NCBI GenBank assembly: GCA_964423985.1
Contig: CAYRGE010000004.1
Span: 1-26,176, forward strand
DNA from: CAYRGE01 sp964423985
GTDB taxonomy: Bacteria; Patescibacteriota; Minisyncoccia; Phycocordibacterales; CAYRGE01
DNA length: 26,176 nucleotides
Direction of reading: 5' to 3'
The notes under the pieces were generated by a model. The model had not been told where the DNA came from and searched no databases. It saw nothing but the letters and a program-made list of their open reading frames with translations. Positions within the stretch are counted from its first letter, which is position 1. Every line of letters starts with the position of its first letter. Shown here one piece after another: positions 8,535 to 15,360 of this stretch. The position numbers and the translations under genes are program-made.

Positions 8535-8888
8535 ATATTTAATTAGGGTAACACAGAAAGGTAAAAACTGCAAACACATACTTCTTGCACTTAATGTTTA
8601 GCTAGTTTCTAAGCCCTAACTAAACATTAAGTGCAATTTTTGCCGAAAACTTAAGTGGTGTCAAGTAAAAATTATTTAAGTTAAACATTTAAACACAACA
8701 TTTCTGTTTAAAAAATTAATATTTAGAAAAATAAAAAAAGATAAATCGTGTTTGTTTTTGTTTGAATTAATTTAACACCATTTATAAAAACAAATGCCAC
8801 GGCGGAGTGCTTTTTGTGTTCTTTTTCTAGTAATTTATCAAAACCCTTAACAACATAAAAAGAACCATTACCATGCCATGGTGTGTTT
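8535..8888. other. 354-base AT-rich spacer upstream of rpsU
   Basis: No credible gene on either strand. It holds the 17-bp inverted repeat at 8585-8636, a small GC-rich patch around 8807-8819 (CCACGGCGGAGTG), and long A/T runs. The rpsU promoter and leader must lie here unless rpsU is read through from the surface-protein gene. No clear promoter hexamers were identified. Confidence 0.5.
8585..8636. repeat. 17-bp perfect inverted repeat in the rpsU leader
   Basis: Arms 8585-8601 and 8620-8636 are perfectly complementary (TTGCACTTAATGTTTAG and its reverse complement) with an 18-base loop. A run of five T follows on the plus strand (8637-8641), but no plus-strand gene ends here. On the minus strand the structure would lie about 50 bases before the rpsU start and is not followed by T. 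It may be a leader hairpin acting on rpsU, a weak terminator of the surface-protein gene, or an operator. Confidence 0.6.
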
Positions 8889-10448
8889 TTATTTTTCCTC
8901 TGTTATTTCATATTCATCAGCCTCTGTACGATTAGTCCTAGATGCAAACACGCCCAACATGCCAATCATAATAATTGCCACCACACCCAAAAACCATGGT
9001 GTGGTGTTGCTGTTTGGTGCCCCCTCTTTTTCACTAGTAATTGCTTCCATCACTGAAGCCTGTTGTTTAATCTTGTTGTGTGTAGTATTCACTGTTTCTT
9101 GTACTGTGTTTGTTGTTTGTATTGTGTTAATTTCAGCCTTGTTCATAAAAATATTATATTCTTGAGACATACTATAATTAATTTTATTCTCGTTTGATAT
9201 ATTTGATGTATGTAAAATTTTTTCTATTTCTTGCTTTACTTCTTCTTCTTTTTTTAATTCTGGTTTTTCTTTTTCTGGTTTTTGAGCAAACACATTTTGT
9301 GTTATGTTTGCATTTTTTTCGTCAATTGTTAGAATTTCATTTTGTTTGCCAATTACCGCTATGACACCATTTGGATACAAAAATGACACAGCCGAAATAT
9401 TTTGTGCCGAAAGACCTGTAGTTTCTCTTGAAAACTTCACTGATCTTTTTGGCATTATGTATGTTCTTTTTGGAAGCACAAAGGTGTTGTCTCCAACTCT
9501 AAGCATCCAACTAGAAAGATCTAGTTCATATTTTGTGTTATTAGATATTTCAATATATTTTGATGTTGCATTTTTTATTGACAAGTCAGCAGGCACTGCA
9601 GTTACAATCACTCTATAATTTCCTGAAAACCAACCAGATGAAGCATTCAGTACAACAACATACTCTCCCGGATAAATAAATCTATGTGCGACGCGTTCAC
9701 CCTCAACTTGTCCGCCATCGCCAAATGTCCACAAAAATCTTACATTCTCCAGTGGTTCTTTTTTAACTCCAAATGCCCTTCCTTCAAACCTTGTACGCCC
9801 TCCAGCAACAACAATGCGTTTCTGCGGTCCTGCATATGCAAACACCTGTGGCTCAACAGTAAAAGCTGTCACGGATGTATTTTTTTCTTGAGCCGTGTGT
9901 GTGTCACTAGATAATGATTCCTCTGTTTCTGTTGATACTGACAGTTCTACCTCTTGAGAGTTATCGTGCGACAAGCCAGGTGTTGGTGTTTTAGCAACCC
10001 AGCCAGTATTTGTTTTTTGCAGTGAATTGCCATCTCCGTCACCACCCAAAGATGTATTGTAAAAAACCCCATAGATATCTATTAACTCGGAGTTACGAAG
10101 AATTAATTCCTCTCCTGTATTTTTTAGAGAAAATGCTCCGTCCAAAAGAATTGCTCCAAAATTTTGACCATTTTCAGAAATAAAGACATCGGGTTTGTCA
10201 GCTATGATCGCATAATATCCCGATGAAAGCACTGTTCCTCCAGCAAATTCTCTTATGCGACCATTCTTGTCTCCTTCAAAAATACGCCAACCCAATAAAT
10301 TAACATCGCTACTTCCTGTGTTGTAAATCTCAACCCACTCTCTTCCTGCATCACTACCATCAAGGTTATACATAATTTCAGTAATCTCTATCTGTGCAAA
10401 AATACTTACAGGAATAAAAATAAAGATAACAATAACAATAAGTTTCAT
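8889..10448 (-). CDS. Membrane-anchored surface protein with lamin-tail and PKD domains
   Basis: 519 residues from ATG 10446-10448. The frame opens at 10502, but this methionine begins a clear signal peptide (MKLIVIVIFIFIPVSIFA, 1-18). Domains in order: a lamin-tail (LTD) domain at about 20-135 (EITEIMYN, REWVEIYNTG, GWRIFEG); a linker; a PKD domain at about 200-284 with WTFGDGG (240-246) and HRFIYPGEY; a second degenerate LTD-like beta domain at about 288-375 (YIEISNNTKYELDLSSW); a Lys/Glu/Asn/Thr-rich disordered stalk (380-482); a membrane helix (485-503); and a short acidic tail. LTD-PKD proteins of this shape are common at the surface of Parcubacteria. A role in adhesion or the cell envelope is inferred. 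Confidence 0.88.
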   Translation of the reverse strand: MKLIVIVIFIFIPVSIFAQIEITEIMYNLDGSDAGREWVEIYNTGSSDVNLLGWRIFEGDKNGRIREFAGGTVLSSGYYAIIADKPDVFISENGQNFGAILLDGAFSLKNTGEELILRNSELIDIYGVFYNTSLGGDGDGNSLQKTNTGWVAKTPTPGLSHDNSQEVELSVSTETEESLSSDTHTAQEKNTSVTAFTVEPQVFAYAGPQKRIVVAGGRTRFEGRAFGVKKEPLENVRFLWTFGDGGQVEGERVAHRFIYPGEYVVVLNASSGWFSGNYRVIVTAVPADLSIKNATSKYIEISNNTKYELDLSSWMLRVGDNTFVLPKRTYIMPKRSVKFSRETTGLSAQNISAVSFLYPNGVIAVIGKQNEILTIDEKNANITQNVFAQKPEKEKPELKKEEEVKQEIEKILHTSNISNENKINYSMSQEYNIFMNKAEINTIQTTNTVQETVNTTHNKIKQQASVMEAITSEKEGAPNSNTTPWFLGVVAIIMIGMLGVFASRTNRTEADEYEITEEK

Positions 10449-10616
10449 CTTGATATGGCAATATAAAATACAAACATCTAGATTTTTAATTTCTGCTCCC
10501 AATAAAAATTTAGAGTAAATATTATTACTAAAAAGGGTTCTTTAGTTTAACTATACAAGGCTTAGTTCTTTGTTGCTTCATTGGATTAGTCGCTCTAGTG
10601 TTTGTTGTTAATAAAA

Positions 10617-12353
10617 CTATTTTTCTATTTTAAGTATTTTTATTAATTCTTCTTCTGGAATTTCTGGAATTTCTGGATTAATTACTTTTGTTTTTTCTAC
10701 CTCCAAACTATCTTTTTTGTATTTATTGTCTTTGTTTTTATTTTCACCCTTCATAACACTATCAATTACAGAGCGTAGTTCTTCTTTATGTTTTTTTTGA
10801 TGCACACTTTTTGCGTCCACGCTATTTGTATTTCTTGTTTTTTTATTAAAAACATAAGAAGAAGTTAGCGCTTCTTCTTCTATCGGAATATCTGACTTTG
10901 GCGGGGTTTTAGTTTCTGGCTTTAATGGAATTTTAATTTTTGATGTTACCTGCTTTTGTGGTGTATTTTTTTTCACATTAACACCTTCTTTGTGTTTGTT
11001 GTCGCTGTCTTTTTTGTTTTTTTCACAAATCTCTTTTTGCTTGTTGTTTCCAGTACCTGTGTTTTTGTACCAGTTATCAATAGTAGTCTCAACAATTGTG
11101 CGTTTTTGTGAAAACTGCTCACTAGAATATTTTTTAACTTCCTCAGATGTTTTTTGTGAGGGGGGTTTAATTGGAGGAATAGTAACAGCAGAAAATGGCT
11201 CTGATGCAACTCCGTCAATCATAAGTTTCAAATAAATTTGAGCGAAATCAAGATTTACAATATCTTCTACTGTAAACACTGGAGAAAACTCTTTTTCAAG
11301 CACTTCTGCATCAAAGGCACCAACACGAAAAGAAACAATCGTTCCAGCATTACCAAATACAGCAGCACGAACTTCTTCTGGCATTTGTTCTATATACTGA
11401 TGTGCAATAGTGAGAGCAAGTTTATATTTTCGTGCCTCTGATAAAATATCCGCAAAAGACTCATTGGCAAACGACTGAAACTCGTCAACATAAAGATAGA
11501 AAGGTGGAGCCTCTTTCATTTCACTGCTTTGCAAGTCTGCACGCGACATAGCAGCTAGATAAAGCTTTGTAATTATCATACTGCCAAGAAGATTTGCATT
11601 CCCTTCGCCAATAAGCCCTTTTGATAAGTTTATAATAGCAATTTTTTTATCATCCATTAATTTACGGAAATCAAACGATGATTTTGGTTGACCTATAATA
11701 TTACGAACGAGAGGGTTTGATGTAAATTGTCCAATTTTGTTTTGAATTGCTGGAGTAGCTTCTTGTGTGTATCTGTCTGTATATTTTGCATATTCATCAA
11801 CCCAAAAAGATTTTATAGACGGATCAGTTATGTTTTCTACTACTTTTTTTCTGTATTCCTTGTCTGTGTACATACGATTGATACCAAGCATTGTGGCATC
11901 TGGGTGTTCAAGGAGTGCTAAGATTGTATTGTTTAATATGTACTCCATTCTTGCCGACCACATATCAGCCCAAATCTTTTTAAATGCACTCATAAGTCCC
12001 GCTGCTACTAGATGTCTTTTGTCGTAACCAACATCCTCCATAATGTTGAAAGAAATGGGGTTTTCAGTATCAAACGGAGCAAAATAAAGAACATCTTTTA
12101 ATCTCTCTTTTGGAACATAGTCAAGAAGCATTTCTGCAGTCATACCATGTGGATCAACAAAAGCCATACCATTGCCATGGTGCATATCCTGAATTGCCAT
12201 ATTCTCTAACAGTGTAGACTTCCCCATACCAGTCTTACCTATAACATACATATGACGAGTGCGATCTTCTTTTTTTATACCAAACGGAGTGCGTTTATTT
12301 CTATAATCTGTTTCGGCAAAATATGTTATTTTTCCGTAATTGCTATTATTCAT
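10617..12353 (-). CDS. VirD4/TraG-like type IV secretion ATPase
   Basis: 578 residues. Walker A is GKTGMGKST (39-47), followed by AFVDPHG (64-70). An all-alpha insertion lies at about 113-235, Walker B is YLYVDE (286-291), and the C-terminal RecA-fold part includes ARKYKLALTIAHQY (307-320) and GTIVSFRVG (337-345). Residues about 400-578 form a Lys/Glu-rich disordered tail without domains. The N-terminal membrane helices of true VirD4 are missing, so this is a soluble coupling-protein-like ATPase. Such proteins pump or load DNA in conjugation-like systems. The pilin-like cluster at 17606-19834 could belong to the same machine (inference). No VirB4 or relaxase lies within the window. Confidence 0.87.
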   Translation of the reverse strand: MNNSNYGKITYFAETDYRNKRTPFGIKKEDRTRHMYVIGKTGMGKSTLLENMAIQDMHHGNGMAFVDPHGMTAEMLLDYVPKERLKDVLYFAPFDTENPISFNIMEDVGYDKRHLVAAGLMSAFKKIWADMWSARMEYILNNTILALLEHPDATMLGINRMYTDKEYRKKVVENITDPSIKSFWVDEYAKYTDRYTQEATPAIQNKIGQFTSNPLVRNIIGQPKSSFDFRKLMDDKKIAIINLSKGLIGEGNANLLGSMIITKLYLAAMSRADLQSSEMKEAPPFYLYVDEFQSFANESFADILSEARKYKLALTIAHQYIEQMPEEVRAAVFGNAGTIVSFRVGAFDAEVLEKEFSPVFTVEDIVNLDFAQIYLKLMIDGVASEPFSAVTIPPIKPPSQKTSEEVKKYSSEQFSQKRTIVETTIDNWYKNTGTGNNKQKEICEKNKKDSDNKHKEGVNVKKNTPQKQVTSKIKIPLKPETKTPPKSDIPIEEEALTSSYVFNKKTRNTNSVDAKSVHQKKHKEELRSVIDSVMKGENKNKDNKYKKDSLEVEKTKVINPEIPEIPEEELIKILKIEK

Positions 12354-12388
12354 TGTAATTTTAATATATTCGTATTTTTTATTTTAAT

Positions 12389-12433
12389 TTTCTTATATAT
12401 ATTTTATAAAAATTACAAAATATATATAAGAAA
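12389..12433. repeat. 17-bp AT-rich inverted repeat before the VirD4-like gene
   Basis: Arms 12389-12405 and 12417-12433 are perfectly complementary (TTTCTTATATATATTTT and complement), with an 11-base loop. The repeat starts 36 bases upstream of the VirD4-like start codon. It may be an operator or leader hairpin, although AT-only palindromes can arise by chance in such DNA. Confidence 0.5.
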
Positions 12434-12496
12434 TATTTAGTAAATAAAAACAGTAATATATTTTTTTTATTTATGCCACAATTTATTCTATTTACC

Positions 12497-12528
12497 ACAA
12501 ACACTAAACAATCTTGTTTAGTGTTTGT
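12497..12528. repeat. 14-bp inverted repeat spanning a stop codon
   Basis: Arms 12497-12510 and 12515-12528 (ACAAACACTAAACA and complement) with a 4-base loop form a tight hairpin. It includes the stop codon of the small gene at 12518-12754. No T-run follows on the minus strand, so it is an incomplete terminator at best; it may protect the 3' end or slow polymerase. Confidence 0.6.
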
Positions 12529-12754
12529 CTTGCTTTAAACACTGCTTTGTGTCGGTGGTTTGGTTTATTTGTTGTTGCCCTGTTACTTCATTTTCACATT
12601 GACTGCAGTTTTCACCACTCGATAAATACACAGCGCTAATTATAATAAAACCAGCTACAACAAAAAAAGTATCTTCAAAGGAATTTGGAAACCCCAAAAA
12701 TGGCATAAGCATTATTGATAATGAAACTATAAAAATAAGTTTTCGTTTTAACAT
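12518..12754 (-). CDS. Small membrane protein with Cys-rich tail, unknown
   Basis: 78 residues. Two hydrophobic segments (about 5-20 and 28-46) are followed by a hydrophilic Gln/Thr/Lys-rich tail with CSQC (50-53) and another Cys at 72. No known domain is visible. It lies upstream of the VirD4-like ATPase on the same strand, 164 bases away, with a hairpin at its stop codon. Proximity suggests a link with the secretion ATPase, but this is unproven. Confidence 0.6.
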   Translation of the reverse strand: MLKRKLIFIVSLSIMLMPFLGFPNSFEDTFFVVAGFIIISAVYLSSGENCSQCENEVTGQQQINQTTDTKQCLKQDKH

Positions 12755-12827
12755 ATTATTTAACTATATCATACAATACAAACGCTGTTTAATTTATTGT
12801 ATACAAAAAATGTATTTTATGTACCAA

Positions 12828-12865
12828 AGTTTCGTTGTTGTTTTCTAGAAAACAACAACGAAACT
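12828..12865. repeat. 38-bp perfect palindrome between rsmI and the next gene
   Basis: Both halves (12828-12846 and 12847-12865) are exact reverse complements with no spacer; the centre is TTTTCTAGAAAA. It lies 78 bases after the rsmI stop codon and 73 bases before the next start. It may end rsmI transcription, although only a short T-run (TTT) follows on the minus strand, or act as a protein-binding site. Confidence 0.75.
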
Positions 12866-12943
12866 AAACTCACAAATAATCTTGTTCTTTTGTGTTGTAT
12901 ATCGCAAAAACACCTTCTCGTAAAAAACAAATTTGTATTAGAG

Positions 12944-13636
12944 TCAGCAGACCCCCTCAACAACAACAACAAACTCCCCTTTTTGTTTTTCTGGATTAGC
13001 CTCAAGTTTTTCTATAAGCTCATTTGGCGTTCCACGCAAAAACTCCTCGTATATTTTTGTTATCTCACGCGCTAATACAATTTTTCTAACATCTGTTTCC
13101 CCAAATTCTAGTTGTAGCGAATTAAGGGTTTTCATTATGCGATGCGGTGATTCATAAAAAACAACCGTTCTTTTAGATTCCTTAATTTCTCTAAACAATG
13201 TTTTTCTTCCTTTTTTGTGTGGCAGAAATCCTAAAAACAAAAAAGATGATGATGGCACTCCACTTGCAGAAAGTGCTGTAATTACTGCACTTGGACCAGG
13301 TATTGGTTCAATTTTTACTACATCGCCTAGTGTTTCTTTTATTTGTCTTATCAAAAAAACTCCTGGATCAGATATTGTTGGTGTTCCAGCATCAGAAACC
13401 AATGCGATGTTTTTCCCTTCTTTAAGTAATCCGATAATTTTTTCAATCTTTGAAAAACTACTTTGTGAGTGATAACTAATAGTAGCTTTATTAATATCAT
13501 ACTTTTGAAGTATTTTTTTTGTGACTCTTGTGTCTTCGCACAAAATTACATCCACCTCCTTTAAAACGCGTAATGCTCGCAATGTTATGTCCTCAAGATT
13601 TCCAATCGGTGTCGCTACTATATTCAATATGGGCAT
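12944..13636 (-). CDS. rsmI: 16S rRNA (cytidine-1402 2'-O)-methyltransferase RsmI
   Basis: Methylates the ribose of C1402 in the decoding centre of 16S rRNA using S-adenosylmethionine. 230 residues in the tetrapyrrole-methylase fold: IVATPIGNLEDITLRAL (6-22), CEDTRVTKKIL (33-43), ALVSDAGTPTISDPG (78-92), PGPSAVITALSASG (113-126), FLGFLPHKKGRK (134-145) and VFYESPHRI (159-167). The protein stops just after EFVVVVEG (221-228) and so lacks the roughly 50-residue C-terminal domain present in E. coli RsmI (286 residues). The stop is TGA, showing TGA is a stop in this genome. The start has no Shine-Dalgarno. Confidence 0.94.
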   Translation of the reverse strand: MPILNIVATPIGNLEDITLRALRVLKEVDVILCEDTRVTKKILQKYDINKATISYHSQSSFSKIEKIIGLLKEGKNIALVSDAGTPTISDPGVFLIRQIKETLGDVVKIEPIPGPSAVITALSASGVPSSSFLFLGFLPHKKGRKTLFREIKESKRTVVFYESPHRIMKTLNSLQLEFGETDVRKIVLAREITKIYEEFLRGTPNELIEKLEANPEKQKGEFVVVVEGVC

Positions 13637-13694
13637 ATTTATTATTGCTTGTTATATATTAAAATACATCTATTAAACAACAACAGAAATAAAA

Positions 13695-14681
13695 TCAAGC
13701 TATGGTAAAAAGCTTCAATATAAAAAAAACATAAATGAGTAAAAACATCATTCCCTCCCAATGATATATGACACGAGAAATTCCAGAAATTACAAACAAC
13801 ATCGTTGCAAGTATCATCGCAGGAAATGCAACAGACAAGGTGGTTGCGTCAACAGGTAGCGTTACTGCAATTGCCGGAACACCTACCACCATTAAGGCGT
13901 TAAAGGTATTAGAACCAAGTACATTACCTATTGCAAGTTCATATTTTTTTCTCAACACTGCCTTAATCCCAACAATCAATTCTGGAAGCGAGGTACCTAA
14001 TGCTATAACACTTATGGATATAAGAGTGGTGCTAATTCCCAGCATAAGAGAAATTTCTGTTGCAGACTTGATTGTGTAAGTTGCTCCAATAAATAATGCA
14101 ATTATAGCTATAAAAAGAAATATATATTCTTTAAATAATATAAATGGACGCATTATTGTGTTAAAAAAGTTTTCTTGCTCTTTTTTATATTGCTCCTCAA
14201 CCTCGCGTCCATGTGTTTCTATAACAGCTCCCGTATCGCGTTGTAGTACTGAATATATTAAATATATTAAGTAAGCAGACACCAATATAACTCCTTCATA
14301 AAAAACGACAACGCCATCATACACTACGCCCAAAAACATAACAGTTGAAATAGCAAGAAGTGGCAAATCTAAATCTATTAAGTTTTTTGTGATAATTAAT
14401 TTTCTTCCCACAATAGCAGACACCCCCACAACTAATAAAATGTTTGCTATGTTTGAACCAACGGCATTCGCAGTAACAATTTCTGGATTCTCTTGAAAAA
14501 TTGCGGCAATTCCAGAAGCAAGCTCTGGGAGAGAAGTCCCTATTCCAGCTAAAAGTGCCCCTATAATAAAAGGAGAGAAACCGAGATGAACCCCCACTTT
14601 TTCTGCACTACTAAGAAGTCCGTCAGCTCCTTTAACAAGGAGCGTTAATGATATGATAAAAATAATACTCCAAAATAGCAT
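13695..14681 (-). CDS. Calcium/sodium antiporter (CaCA family, YrbG-like)
   Basis: A 328-residue membrane protein with about ten helices in two inverted halves. The alpha repeats are clear: GIGTSLPELASG (46-57) with GSNIANILLVVG (75-86) in the first half, and ALGTSLPELIVG (227-238) with GSNTFNALMVVG (256-267) in the second. Glu53 and Glu234 are the ion-binding acidic residues of the family. A cytoplasmic loop rich in charge (150-172) separates the halves. It exchanges Ca2+ for Na+ or H+; which one cannot be read from sequence. It lies 58 bases upstream of rsmI on the same strand. The tRNA-Glu element lies upstream. Confidence 0.92.
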   Translation of the reverse strand: MLFWSIIFIISLTLLVKGADGLLSSAEKVGVHLGFSPFIIGALLAGIGTSLPELASGIAAIFQENPEIVTANAVGSNIANILLVVGVSAIVGRKLIITKNLIDLDLPLLAISTVMFLGVVYDGVVVFYEGVILVSAYLIYLIYSVLQRDTGAVIETHGREVEEQYKKEQENFFNTIMRPFILFKEYIFLFIAIIALFIGATYTIKSATEISLMLGISTTLISISVIALGTSLPELIVGIKAVLRKKYELAIGNVLGSNTFNALMVVGVPAIAVTLPVDATTLSVAFPAMILATMLFVISGISRVIYHWEGMMFLLIYVFFILKLFTIA

Positions 14682-14759
14682 ATAATCGTGTTTTTATTTA
14701 AAAACAAACCCTAATTTAAATTTAATATACAAAAACTAAGCTTACTGCTCAACTTTTTT

Positions 14760-14816
14760 CTGAAAAAAATAATCTTTGTCATTCTTTTTTTGTACTTGTG
14801 ATCCCACGGGGAATCG
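14760..14816 (-). repeat. 57-bp direct repeat, distal copy (tRNA-Glu 3' end plus flank)
   Basis: Matches 14962-15018 at 54 of 57 positions; the only differences are three adjacent bases (GTC against CAT). It contains the last 18 bases of tRNA-Glu (14799-14816) followed by the downstream flank with its A and T runs. Copying a tRNA 3' end is the mark of integration at a tRNA attachment site or of local duplication. Confidence 0.85.
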
Positions 14817-14960
14817 TCCCACAGTTACTAACTCGCTTCAAAGCAAAGCTTCTCATCTCGTAAGTACTGCTGGACGCGGCTCGGTCATCGACTTCTTCAT
14901 ATATTCAGAAGTCGGCTTTGCGACCTCCGCCGTTCGATTCCCCGTAAAACCTACAAGTAC
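14792..14960 (-). ncRNA. Candidate structured RNA / tRNA-derived element (three-way junction)
   Basis: 169 bases fold by hand into a three-way junction. The closing stem has an 8-bp end (14953-14960 with 14792-14799), an internal loop, then 11 perfect pairs (14935-14945 with 14806-14816). Arm 1 (14877-14932) has stems of 4, 4 and 8 bp with a 10-base loop. Arm 2 (14815-14876) pairs CGTCC/GGACG, CAGT/ACTG and an ACTxAC/GTxAGT step, with a small apical hairpin. The closing stem consists of inverted copies of the tRNA-Glu 3' end. The region is much richer in G+C than the surrounding spacer. A T-run (14762-14768 region on the minus strand) follows, as it does after tRNA-Glu. Whether it acts as RNA or as a DNA element is unknown. 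Confidence 0.5.
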
Positions 14961-14961
14961 A

Positions 14962-15018
14962 CTGAAAAAAATAATCTTTCATATTCTTTTTTTGTACTTG
15001 TGATCCCACGGGGAATCG
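14962..15018 (-). repeat. 57-bp direct repeat, tRNA-proximal copy
   Basis: The genuine tRNA-Glu 3' end (15001-15018) plus its downstream flank. The partner copy is 202 bases away at 14760-14816. Confidence 0.85.
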
Positions 15019-15072
15019 AACCCCGATTTTCAGGATGAAAACCTGATGTCCTAACCGTTAGACGATGGGACC
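15001..15072 (-). tRNA. tRNA-Glu (anticodon UUC)
   Basis: 72 bases in a full cloverleaf: acceptor GGTCCCA paired with TGGGATC plus discriminator A, a D-arm containing TAACGGTTA, an anticodon arm TCAGG-TTTTCAT-CCTGA with anticodon TTC, and a T-arm CGGGG-TTCGATT-CCCCG. CCA is not encoded. It reads all glutamate codons with the usual wobble. Its 3' end is repeated at 14799-14816 and, inverted and diverged, at 14931-14957. Confidence 0.96.
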
Positions 15073-15254
15073 TTATATAAACTTTTGACATTTCTACACA
15101 AATTTTATTCTATAGAAATTTTAAAACACACACACCTCAACAACAATCTGCTACTTAAATACATTACACTATTTTGAAAAACAAAACCACCTTTTATGTT
15201 GAATTTCTAATTATTAACTTACCACCACAAGTATGTACGCATCACAACAATGGC

Positions 15255-15283
15255 TTGACTTGTTTGTTTTTTTGTAGTATATT
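15255..15283 (+). promoter_or_regulatory. Sigma-70-type promoter of the SPFH operon
   Basis: The -35 box TTGACT (15255-15260) and the -10 box TATATT (15278-15283) each match consensus at 5 of 6 positions and are separated by exactly 17 bases. Transcription should start near 15290, leaving a leader of about 70 bases. It is the clearest promoter in the window. Confidence 0.75.
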
Positions 15284-15299
15284 TATATATAATTTAGTA

Positions 15300-15324
15300 G
15301 GTTATATATATGGTGTATACAACC
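15300..15324 (+). promoter_or_regulatory. Operator-like inverted repeat in the SPFH leader
   Basis: Arms GGTT-N-TATA and TATA-N-AACC are symmetric around a 7-base centre and sit just after the predicted transcription start. The right-hand AACC can instead pair with GGTT at 15328-15331, giving two mutually exclusive small hairpins. It could be a repressor site or a leader switch. This is suggestive only. Confidence 0.35.
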
Positions 15325-15346
15325 TATGGTTCTTTAAAAATAAATA

Positions 15347-15360
15347 AAAGGAGAAAGGAG
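15347..15360 (+). promoter_or_regulatory. Doubled Shine-Dalgarno deciding the SPFH start
   Basis: AAAGGAG occurs twice in tandem (15347-15353 and 15354-15360). The first copy is 7 bases from the ATG at 15361, an ideal spacing. This selects 15361 over the upstream in-frame ATG at 15310. Minus-strand genes in the window lack such sites. Confidence 0.8.

Noticed and set aside
14799..14816. Possible second tRNA-Glu
   Set aside because: Only the last 18 bases are copied; the rest of the cloverleaf is missing.
14776..15003. 75-codon plus-strand frame across the tRNA-Glu repeat
   Set aside because: It overlaps the tRNA 3' end and structured repeat DNA; its translation follows the repeat and has no protein character.
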